Shown piece by piece: positions 57,852 through 64,000 of a DNA stretch of 64,000 nt. The stretch is from Deltaproteobacteria bacterium. GTDB taxonomy: Bacteria; Desulfobacterota; Syntrophia; Syntrophales; UBA8958. The position numbers were made by a program, and so were the translations under genes. The stretch's first letter is position 1; each line of letters opens with the position of its first letter. The DNA lies in the NCBI GenBank assembly GCA_029553375.1, contig JAKPCH010000035.1:1-64000 (forward strand), read 5' to 3'. A model generated the notes under the pieces. It had not been told where the DNA came from. It did not search any database and worked only from the letters and a program-made list of their open reading frames with translations.

Positions 57852-58950
57852 ATTTGTACACCAATTCATCCATCTTGAAGGTGACGACGCCGATGACGAG
57901 ACCGGAGGCCAGGGCCAGAAGTACCATCCTTTGACCGGGCTTGAAGGCCCCCTCCTTCAGGAAACGGTAGAGGGCGAGGAAATGGCTCGTCGAGGCCGTG
58001 TTGCCGTATTCCTGCATATTGACGATGATGTTGCCCGGCCGGGTCCCGAAGTACCTCTTGAGGTGCTTGTCCCCCGAGTAGATGGCCCGCATGGAGGTCT
58101 GGTGCGGGATGAGATGGTCGATCTCGCCGAAGGAGAAACCCGCCTCCTTCAGGGCCCGGGCGATGATGGGCGGCATGTCGGAGATGGCCACCTGGTGGAT
58201 CTTGCGGGCGTCCGTCTCCATCTCGGCCCCCGGCGAGGCCTTGCAGGCATTGCCGATGCAGAGGTCGCTCCACCGGGCGAGGGTCATGAAGCTGGAGACG
58301 GTCAGGGACGCCTTGCCGGGCTCCGACCGCTCGAGGATGACGGCGGCGCCGCAGTCCCCCACCGTCAGAGAGGCGAGCTGACCGCTCAAGATGGTCTTGA
58401 CGCGGGGGACGGCGTTGCGGCTCAAGGAGGTGATGCACTCCCCCGAGATGACCATCCCCCGGCGGATCACCCCCCTCTTGATGAAGTCGTTCATGATCAT
58501 GACGCCTGTGAGCATCCCCGCGCAGGCGTTGGCGATGTCGAAGTTTAGGGCCCCGTGGGCGCCGATGGTCTCCTTCACGTGAAGGGAGAGGGCCGGTTCG
58601 TAGAGGTGGGTGAGGCCGCCCTTGTACCTGGAAATGGAGCAGCAGATGATCATCTCCAGGTCGGAGGCCTCGTAGGAGGAGTAACGGAGGCACTCCCGGG
58701 CGGCATCGACGGAGAGGGTGTAGGAGTCTTCCTTCTCCGAGCAGACCCGCCGCTCCCTGATCCCCGTCAGGCCCTCGAGATCGAACTTCCCCCACATCTT
58801 CACGCCCGCCATGAGCTCGGCCGTCGTGAGGCGCCCCGGCGGGACGACGGCCCCCACGCTCTCGAAACGCGCCGTGAAGGGGGGACCCTCGGGCGGCGAC
58901 GTCTTGGTCTTCCTTCTCTTCGCCCCGGTTGATTCCTGTGTCGTCGTCAT
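57835..58950 (-). CDS. oleA: OleA-like acyl-CoA condensing enzyme (KAS III family)
   Basis: A 371-residue thiolase-fold synthase. Catalytic Cys143 (DIANACAGML), His283 (LIPHQTS) and Asn317 (EYGNTAS) form a full triad; Glu118 (LYEPALSLH) is near the position of the OleA base, as I recall for Xanthomonas OleA. OleA joins two acyl-CoAs head to head. A hydrophilic N-terminal extension (about 1-27) is unusual. ATG 58950 has GGAGG seven bases upstream. It is first in the ole operon. Confidence 0.83.
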   Translation of the reverse strand: MTTTQESTGAKRRKTKTSPPEGPPFTARFESVGAVVPPGRLTTAELMAGVKMWGKFDLEGLTGIRERRVCSEKEDSYTLSVDAARECLRYSSYEASDLEMIICCSISRYKGGLTHLYEPALSLHVKETIGAHGALNFDIANACAGMLTGVMIMNDFIKRGVIRRGMVISGECITSLSRNAVPRVKTILSGQLASLTVGDCGAAVILERSEPGKASLTVSSFMTLARWSDLCIGNACKASPGAEMETDARKIHQVAISDMPPIIARALKEAGFSFGEIDHLIPHQTSMRAIYSGDKHLKRYFGTRPGNIIVNMQEYGNTASTSHFLALYRFLKEGAFKPGQRMVLLALASGLVIGVVTFKMDELVYKYGYKD

Positions 58951-58972
58951 GGAATACCTCCCTCCGGCCCTC

Positions 58973-59001
58973 ACCATAGAGGAAACACCCCCCCCGGTCA
59001 A
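58973..59001 (-). promoter_or_regulatory. Predicted promoter of the ole operon
   Basis: Minus-strand TTGACC (58996-59001), 17-base spacer, TATGGT (58973-58978), about 22 bases before the start codon. Confidence 0.65.
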
Positions 59002-59002
59002 C

Positions 59003-59043
59003 AATTATTATCAAAAGGACGCGTACCTCCCCCCATAATAATT
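59003..59043. promoter_or_regulatory. Inverted repeat AATTATTAT-N23-ATAATAATT between divergent ole and phasin promoters
   Basis: A perfect 9-base inverted repeat (59003-59011 and 59035-59043) placed between both promoters; a shared regulator site is plausible. Confidence 0.45.
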
Positions 59044-59055
59044 ACGGGAAGATCG

Positions 59056-59082
59056 TTGACATTCATCAGGCAAAGGGATAAC
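59056..59082 (+). promoter_or_regulatory. Predicted promoter of the phasin-UbiB genes
   Basis: TTGACA (59056-59061), 15-base spacer, GATAAC (59077-59082). The spacing is short, but the -35 box is perfect. Confidence 0.45.
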
Positions 59083-59121
59083 GTCGCGGTAATCAAATCC
59101 CAGGAAAGGAGGAAGGCGCTT

Positions 59122-59418
59122 ATGATGGACACGTTGAAGAAGGCGGTCTTGATGGGTGCGGGTCTCGCCGTTTTGACGACGGAAAAGATGAAGGAGTTCT
59201 TCGACGAGATGGTGAAGAAGGGGGAACTCACGGAAAAGGAGGCCCGGGAAGCCTTCAACGAATGGCGGGAGAAATCGAGGCAGGCCAAGAAGGACCTGGA
59301 GACGAGGATTGAGGGGGCCGTCAACAAGGTCATGGCCCGGGCCAACATCCCCACCCGTCAGGAGCTCGAGGAACTCAAGGAACGCCTGGCCAAGCTGGAG
59401 GGGGGCCAGGGTCAGTAA
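59122..59418 (+). CDS. Phasin-like coiled-coil protein, copy 1
   Basis: A 98-residue helical protein of the polyhydroxyalkanoate-regulator/phasin type (COG3937-like). Short hydrophobic start MMDTLKKAVLMGAGLAVLTTEKMKEFFDEMVKKGELTEKEA, then charged coiled coil ending NIPTRQELEELKERLAKLE. Such proteins coat granules or bind lipid surfaces. AGGAGG lies nine bases before the ATG. It is paralogous to the gene at 61222, and six bases separate it from ubiB. Confidence 0.8.
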   Translation: MMDTLKKAVLMGAGLAVLTTEKMKEFFDEMVKKGELTEKEAREAFNEWREKSRQAKKDLETRIEGAVNKVMARANIPTRQELEELKERLAKLEGGQGQ

Positions 59419-59424
59419 GGGGCG

Positions 59425-61119
59425 ATGCAGCTTCGCAAGTTAAGTTTTCTCACCCACACCTACAAGAACATCGGCCGTTACCGTCAGATCCTGACGGTCC
59501 TGTTCAAGTACGGCTACGAGGGCATCATCGACCGCCTCAACCTGGGGCGGTACATCGAGGTGGGGATGCGCCTCGTCAGCCGCGGCCCCACGGAGCCGAT
59601 CGAGATCCTCAACAACTACGAGCGTCTCCGCATGGCCTTCGAGGAGCTGGGGCCGACCTTCGTCAAGATGGGGCAGATCCTCTCCACCCGCCCCGACCTC
59701 ATCCCCATCGATCTGGCCCAGGAGCTCTCCAAGCTCCAGGACAACGTCCCTCCTTTCCCCTTCGACGACGCCCGGAGGATCATCGAGGAGGAGCTCCGCC
59801 AACCCCTGGAAGACGTCTATGCCCGGTTTGACGAAGAGCCCATCGCGGCGGCCTCCATCGGCCAGGTCCACCGGGCGGCCCTCATCACGGGTGAGGAGGT
59901 GGCGGTGAAGGTCCAGAGGCCGGGGATCCGCAAGATGATCGCCGAGGACCTGGCGATCCTCTATCACCTCGCCCTCCTCCTGGAGCGTTACATCGAGGAG
60001 TTGCGCCTCTACCGCCCCACCCTCATCGTCGAGGAGTTCGCCCGCACCATCAGGAGGGAGATCAACTTCAACGTGGAGGCCTCCTACGCCGAGCGTTTCG
60101 CCCGGCAGTTCCGCGGCAACCCCAACATTTACGTGCCGAGGGTCTTCCGCCACGCCACGACGGAGAGGCTCCTCACCATGGAATACATCGAGGGGATCAA
60201 GGCCTCCGACATCGCCCGCCTGGAGGCGGAGGGCTACGATCGCAAGGTCATCGCCTCCCGGGGCACAGATCTGATCCTGGAGCAGGTCTTCATCCACGGC
60301 TTCTTCCACGCCGATCCCCACCCCGGCAACGTCTTCATCCTGCCGGGCAACGTGATCTGCAACCTCGACTTCGGGATGATGGGCCATCTGGATGATCACT
60401 ACCGGGACCTCTTCTCGGACATCATCATCGGTTACGCCCGCCGGGACGTCAACATCATCGCCGAGGCCGTCATGGAGATCGTGGAATGGGTCGAGCGGCC
60501 CAACCGCCGGGCCTTCGAGCGGGATCTCATGACCTTCATGGACCTCCACCTCTACAAGCCCCTCAAGGAACTCCGGGTGGGAGACATCATGAACGACCTC
60601 GTCGACATCATCTCCCGCCACCAGCTCCGCCTCCCCCCGGACATCTTCCTCATGATCAAGGCCCTCTCCCAGGTAGAGTCCATCGGCCTGGTCCTGGACC
60701 CCGATTTCGACATGACCGTGAAGGTCCGGCCCTTCATCAAGAGGGTCCTCCAGGAAAAATACCAGCCCCGGCGCCTCCTCAAGCGCCTCTACGGGGAGTC
60801 CGAGGCCTTCCTCGGCAACCTCAAGGCCCTGCCCGCCGACCTTCTCGAGACCATGTCCCTCCTGAGGGAGGGGAAGATCCGCCTCGCCTTCGAACACCGG
60901 GGCCTCGAGCGGTTCATCTACGAGCTGAACCGGGCCTCGAACCGCCTGTCCTTCGCCCTCATCATCGCCGCCATCATCATCGGGTCCTCCCTCGTCATCA
61001 CGGCGGACATCGGGCCGAGCCTCTTCGGCTATCCCGTCCTGGGGCTCCTGGGGTTCTGTTTCGCCGGCATCCTGGGTGTGGGGCTCCTGATCTTCATCAT
61101 CCGCTCCGGCATCCTCTAA
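59425..61119 (+). CDS. UbiB/ABC1-family protein kinase-like ATPase
   Basis: A 564-residue UbiB/AarF/ABC1 member. The hallmark KxGQ motif is in FEELGPTFVKMGQILSTRPDLIP; Ala-rich loop AAASIGQVHRA; nucleotide-binding Lys in EVAVKVQRPG; DPHPGNVFILPG and LDFGMMG are the catalytic/metal sites. Two C-terminal helices (LSFALIIAAIIIGSSLVIT, LLGFCFAGILGVGLLIFII) anchor it. These proteins act on ubiquinone or other lipids' extraction and transport. The phasin-like genes on both sides suggest a lipid-surface role. Confidence 0.9.
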   Translation: MQLRKLSFLTHTYKNIGRYRQILTVLFKYGYEGIIDRLNLGRYIEVGMRLVSRGPTEPIEILNNYERLRMAFEELGPTFVKMGQILSTRPDLIPIDLAQELSKLQDNVPPFPFDDARRIIEEELRQPLEDVYARFDEEPIAAASIGQVHRAALITGEEVAVKVQRPGIRKMIAEDLAILYHLALLLERYIEELRLYRPTLIVEEFARTIRREINFNVEASYAERFARQFRGNPNIYVPRVFRHATTERLLTMEYIEGIKASDIARLEAEGYDRKVIASRGTDLILEQVFIHGFFHADPHPGNVFILPGNVICNLDFGMMGHLDDHYRDLFSDIIIGYARRDVNIIAEAVMEIVEWVERPNRRAFERDLMTFMDLHLYKPLKELRVGDIMNDLVDIISRHQLRLPPDIFLMIKALSQVESIGLVLDPDFDMTVKVRPFIKRVLQEKYQPRRLLKRLYGESEAFLGNLKALPADLLETMSLLREGKIRLAFEHRGLERFIYELNRASNRLSFALIIAAIIIGSSLVITADIGPSLFGYPVLGLLGFCFAGILGVGLLIFIIRSGIL

Positions 61120-61136
61120 GGGAAAAAAAAGACGGA

Positions 61137-61166
61137 TTGACAAAGACAACCGCATCGGCCTATAAA
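61137..61166 (+). promoter_or_regulatory. Near-consensus sigma70 promoter before second phasin gene
   Basis: TTGACA (61137-61142), 18-base spacer, TATAAA (61161-61166), just after the ubiB stop; start near 61173. Confidence 0.75.
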
Positions 61167-61179
61167 AATGCACATCCTT

Positions 61180-61199
61180 TCGTCCCCTGCGGGGGACGA
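61180..61199 (+). promoter_or_regulatory. 5-prime leader hairpin of second phasin gene
   Basis: TCGTCCCC-TGCG-GGGGACGA, a perfect 8-bp stem and 4-base loop, lies about ten bases after the inferred start and 22 before the ATG. It may stabilise the transcript or act as an operator. Confidence 0.45.
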
Positions 61200-61221
61200 G
61201 ACCAACCCGGGGGGTAAAACC

Positions 61222-61593
61222 ATGTACAACCTGATCAAGAAGTCCATCCTGATGGGCGCGGGTCTCTGCCTGGTCACGGCGGACAAGCTCAATGAGATCG
61301 TCGACGAACTGGTCCAGAAGGGGGAGATGACAAAGGAGGAGGCCAAGGCGTCCCTCGACAAACTCCTGGGAAAGGCGGAGAAAGGGGGGGAAACCCTCAA
61401 GGCGAAGCAGGAGAAGATCCTGACGGAACTGACCGCCTTCTGGTACTACGGCGTCGTCATGGACGAGCTGGAGGAGAGGATAGAAAAGATCGTCGAGGCC
61501 GCCCTGGAGGGCCTCAATATACCTACACAGACGGAGATAATGGAGATAAGGTCCCGGATCGAGGCCCTGGAGAGGAAGAGGTCTCAAGGATGA
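61222..61593 (+). CDS. Phasin-like coiled-coil protein, copy 2
   Basis: A 123-residue paralogue of the protein encoded at 59122. LIKKSILMGAGLCLVTADKLNEIVDELVQKGEMTKEEAKASLDKLL corresponds to the first copy, as does the ending NIPTQTEIMEIRSRIEALE; it has an extra middle segment (TELTAFWYYGVVMDELEERI) with aromatic residues. GGGGGG lies seven bases before the ATG. It has its own promoter and probably shares a transcript with the LolA-like gene. Confidence 0.78.
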   Translation: MYNLIKKSILMGAGLCLVTADKLNEIVDELVQKGEMTKEEAKASLDKLLGKAEKGGETLKAKQEKILTELTAFWYYGVVMDELEERIEKIVEAALEGLNIPTQTEIMEIRSRIEALERKRSQG

Positions 61594-61622
61594 GGATCCC
61601 CAAAGTCTTAAGGAGGAAGGCC

Positions 61623-62438
61623 ATGTTGAAAAAGTTGACGGTTTGGGCGGTGGGGTTGATGGTGGTGTCCTTCTTCGCCTCCGCCGCGTCGGCGCAGATG
61701 ACGGGGCGTCAGGTGATGGAGAAACAGAAGTCCCTCCACAAGGTGAAGACGGAAATCGGCAGCGAGAACATGCTCCTCGTGGACAAGGGGGGCAGCAAGG
61801 AGACCCGCCAGGTAAGGAGGTACGCCAAGGAGACGGGTAAGGACCTCCACAAATACCTCGTCGTGTTCCTGAGCCCCGGGGATATCCGCGGCACCGCCCT
61901 GCGGACGTGGGAGAACAAGGGGGGCGACAACGACCAGTGGCTCTACCTCCCCGCCCAGAAGAAGGAGCAGCGCATCGCCAAGGCCGGCAAGAAGAACTAC
62001 TTCATGGGCACCGATTTCACCTACGAGGACATGGAGCCCGAGGACCTCGACAATTACAACTACACCATCTTGAAGTCGGAGAATATCAACCATGACGGCC
62101 AGACCCACGACTGCTGGGTGATCCAGGCCGTCCCGGCCAACGAGAAGAAGAAACGGGAAAGCGGTTACGCCCAGCGGGTCATGTGGATCGAAAAGGTCCA
62201 CTACACGACCCTCAAGACGGACTTCTACGACACGAGGAACAAGCTCCAGAAGACCCAGACCAACCACGAGTACGTCAACGTGGGCGGCACGGTGTGGCGG
62301 CCGAAGAAGACGTGGATGAAACACCACGAGAAGAACCACCAGACCGTGACGATGACGACGTCCCGGAAGATCAACGTCCCCCTCGACGACTCGACCTTCA
62401 CGGAACGCTTCATCCTGTCGGGCAAGCACCTCGATTAA
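61623..62438 (+). CDS. LolA-like outer-membrane lipoprotein-sorting protein
   Basis: A 271-residue periplasmic protein: signal peptide about 1-24 (cut after ASA), then a LolA/LolB-like beta-fold of the 'outer membrane lipoprotein-sorting' type (MTGRQVMEKQKSLHKVKTEIGSENMLLVDKGG, YLVVFLSPGDIRGTALRTWE, DQWLYLPAQKKEQRIA, FTYEDMEPEDLDNYNY). Relatives usually sit beside RND/MMPL exporters and outer-membrane proteins, and may carry lipids across the periplasm. AAGGAGG precedes ATG 61623. The next gene encodes an outer-membrane barrel. Confidence 0.85.
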   Translation: MLKKLTVWAVGLMVVSFFASAASAQMTGRQVMEKQKSLHKVKTEIGSENMLLVDKGGSKETRQVRRYAKETGKDLHKYLVVFLSPGDIRGTALRTWENKGGDNDQWLYLPAQKKEQRIAKAGKKNYFMGTDFTYEDMEPEDLDNYNYTILKSENINHDGQTHDCWVIQAVPANEKKKRESGYAQRVMWIEKVHYTTLKTDFYDTRNKLQKTQTNHEYVNVGGTVWRPKKTWMKHHEKNHQTVTMTTSRKINVPLDDSTFTERFILSGKHLD

Positions 62439-62517
62439 GGGGGGCCCGCGACGGCCGGTGACCGTTTCCCCAGGGGAGCGGTCTTACGGCAACACCGGTT
62501 TTTATCAGTACCTTGGT

Positions 62518-62543
62518 GACCCCTCTCCCTCACGAGAGGGGTC
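62518..62543 (+). promoter_or_regulatory. Strong leader hairpin before porin gene
   Basis: GACCCCTCTC (62518-62527) pairs perfectly with GAGAGGGGTC (62534-62543) around a 6-base loop. No T-run follows, so it is more likely an RNA-stability or processing element, or operator, than a terminator. Confidence 0.4.
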
Positions 62544-62612
62544 CCGCCCAGAGTTGGCGATGGGCAATAACGTGGGGTGCCTGCCCCCCTTCTTCCTCAC
62601 CGGGGATCAACA

Positions 62613-64000
62613 ATGATGAACCTTCGGATTCTTGCCTTTCTTTTCGCCGCGACCCTTTGCCTCACCGTCCCCGGCGCCTGGGCCCAACAAGACGCCAAGC
62701 CGCCGGAGATGGACCTCCTGAAGGAGATGGAAAGCATCTCGGAACCCCCTCCGGTGGTCGAGGCAAAGGCCGCCGAGGAGAAAGAGGACGGCTATCTCAC
62801 GAAGCTGGTCAAGAATTTCCACGGCAGTCTGCGCCTCCGGGGGATGCAGTACACCCAGAACCCCCCGGAGAGGGAGGGGGCCGACGAACGCAATCGCTTC
62901 GGCAACGTCCTGGCCAAATTTTCCGACAAGACGGGGGGAAAGAACTGGGATATCAACCTCGGCGGATGGGTCGAGTACGGAAACGAGGAGAACACCTATT
63001 CGGGGACCTTCGCCCACGAGTACCTTCAGGACACGGACCGCAGGCGGCGGATCCTCGAGCTCAACGAACTCTACCTCAACATCACGGGGGAGAAATTCAA
63101 CGCCGTCGTGGGTAGGAAGACGATCACCAGCGGCATCTCCACCCTCTTCATCCCGTCGGACCGCATGCGGCCCCAGGACGTCAACGACCCCCTGGACCCC
63201 AAGGACCTCAACCTCTGGCAGGCCAGGGGTGACTACTACTTGGGTGACTGGACCCTGACGGCGGCCTTCCTCCCCGTGTACCAGGAGAACAAGGTCCCCA
63301 GCGAGACGTCGCGGTGGATGGGGGAAAGGAAACAGGGGGATACGGTCGAGGCGGACATGTACGACGCGGGCAACGCCAACATGGAGAACGACCGCCCCCG
63401 CGTCTCGGACACGAACTTCGGCTACCTCCTCCGGGCAAAGACGACCTTCAAGGGCTGGGACTTCTTCCTATCCTACTACCACGGCCCCAACCCCTACTAC
63501 GTCGTCCGGGAAGAGCGGCGGCCGACTGCCGTCCCCGGGGTGACCCAGCCCGTGCGGATCAAGGAGGTCGTCAAGGTGGATTACTACGCCGCCGGCTTTT
63601 CCACGACCTACGAGAAATGGGAGTTCCACGGCGAGGCCCTCTACAATTACAGCTACGGTTACAAGGATGACAATTACCTGAGCTATGTCCTCGGTTTCAC
63701 CTACACCATCGACGACTGGGCCAAGAAGGTGGGCCTGGAGAAGATCGACGTCACGGCGGAGTACGCCAACGAGGTGATCACCAATTTCCAGAACGCGGAA
63801 AATTACGTCTCGAGCTCGAAGAAATCCCGCCTGGGCAGGAACGATTTCTTGAGCCGCGTCAACGTCGAGTACAACGACAAGATCAGTTTCCAGTTCCTCT
63901 GCAACTTCACCCTCACCACGGGCGAGAAGGGACGCTACCAGAAACTGATGGCGAAGTACAAGTTCCGAGACGGCCTCATCTCAAGGCTGGCCTTGGAACT
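62613..64000 (+). CDS. Outer-membrane porin-like protein, cut by window end
   Basis: At least 462 residues. Signal peptide about 1-24 (cut after AWA), an acidic periplasmic segment (about 28-65, with Glu-rich stretches), then repeated amphipathic strands (FHGSLRLRGMQYTQN, WDINLGGWVEYGNEE, LNELYLNITGEKFNAVVGRKTI, SFQFLCNFTLTTGEKG) typical of DUF1302/phosphate-porin-like barrels. ATG 62613 (or 62616) follows GGGGAT. It probably forms a unit with the LolA-like gene for moving a lipid or hydrophobic compound; the C-terminus is not visible. Confidence 0.82.
   Translation, partial: MMNLRILAFLFAATLCLTVPGAWAQQDAKPPEMDLLKEMESISEPPPVVEAKAAEEKEDGYLTKLVKNFHGSLRLRGMQYTQNPPEREGADERNRFGNVLAKFSDKTGGKNWDINLGGWVEYGNEENTYSGTFAHEYLQDTDRRRRILELNELYLNITGEKFNAVVGRKTITSGISTLFIPSDRMRPQDVNDPLDPKDLNLWQARGDYYLGDWTLTAAFLPVYQENKVPSETSRWMGERKQGDTVEADMYDAGNANMENDRPRVSDTNFGYLLRAKTTFKGWDFFLSYYHGPNPYYVVREERRPTAVPGVTQPVRIKEVVKVDYYAAGFSTTYEKWEFHGEALYNYSYGYKDDNYLSYVLGFTYTIDDWAKKVGLEKIDVTAEYANEVITNFQNAENYVSSSKKSRLGRNDFLSRVNVEYNDKISFQFLCNFTLTTGEKGRYQKLMAKYKFRDGLISRLALE

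Noticed and set aside
53386-58950. Polyketide or fatty acid synthase island
   Set aside because: No acyl carrier protein, ketoreductase-dehydratase set or loading domain is present; the four activities fit the ole pathway.
62518-62543. Terminator of the LolA-like gene
   Set aside because: The stem is strong, but no T-run follows on the plus strand.
1-64000. tRNA or rRNA genes, prophage, integrase or restriction-modification genes
   Set aside because: Nothing matching their conserved sequences or proteins was seen on either strand while reading the gaps and genes.

Overview
The window is a GC-rich, densely packed chromosomal segment with no rRNA, tRNA, phage, integrase or CRISPR array that I can see. 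Gene content points to an anaerobic or syntrophic member of the Desulfobacterota (former Deltaproteobacteria): electron-transfer flavoprotein genes, a DUF362/ferredoxin protein, TRAP transport, sigma54-type regulators, many two-component proteins and a GC-rich codon pattern. The lineage call is inference. Most operons are stitched together by 4-base ATGA or GTGA overlaps.

Layout. 1-4024 (minus): leuC-leuD-leuB followed by a stand-alone B12-methionine-synthase activation protein and the start of a homocysteine methyltransferase. 4159-9726 (plus): sensor kinase and sigma54 response regulator coupled to etfB and an etfA fused to a DUF1460 cell-wall domain; the fusion ends inside a short inverted-repeat element. 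9866-10082 holds an AT-rich MITE-like element whose second copy is at 53150-53365. 10113-13788 (minus): small membrane protein, O-methyltransferase, DUF4922 protein, glycosyltransferase. 13933-18376: DUF362 ferredoxin protein, PAP2 phosphatase and a chemoreceptor with a sigma54-type promoter. 18624-26698: DUF6485, RmuC, then a NarL-type two-component pair followed by a GntP permease, two hydroxyacyl dehydrogenases and a beta-keto acid cleavage enzyme. 26832-31041: MFS transporter, MurU-AmgK fusion and SpoIID-like protein (wall recycling). 31228-34597: HDOD protein and hybrid kinase. 34620-37603: MazG, RNase T2, DUF1893, TruA. 37610-41511: zinc-ribbon membrane protein, pseudopilin, a pilus/secretion ATPase with a receiver domain, and an Hpt protein. 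41544-46143: NlpC/P60 lipoprotein, CNBD protein, alpha/beta hydrolase, MobB and unknowns. 46223-49003: TRAP transporter. 49023-53084: sigma54-controlled outer-membrane barrel, YihY-CNBD fusion, B12-type radical SAM protein. 53386-58950 (minus): an ole-type head-to-head hydrocarbon/beta-lactone cluster with two thiolase-fold synthases. 59122-64000 (plus, divergent): phasin-like, UbiB/ABC1 kinase, second phasin-like, LolA-like protein and an outer-membrane porin cut by the window end.

The most intriguing parts are (i) the ole cluster with a catalytically degenerate second synthase, divergent from a phasin-UbiB-phasin unit that resembles the kinase-plus-coat-protein makeup of plant plastoglobules; (ii) a phosphorelay (Hpt plus receiver) wired into a pilus/secretion ATPase; (iii) the EtfA-DUF1460 fusion bordered by repeat insertions; and (iv) the paired MITE-like elements.
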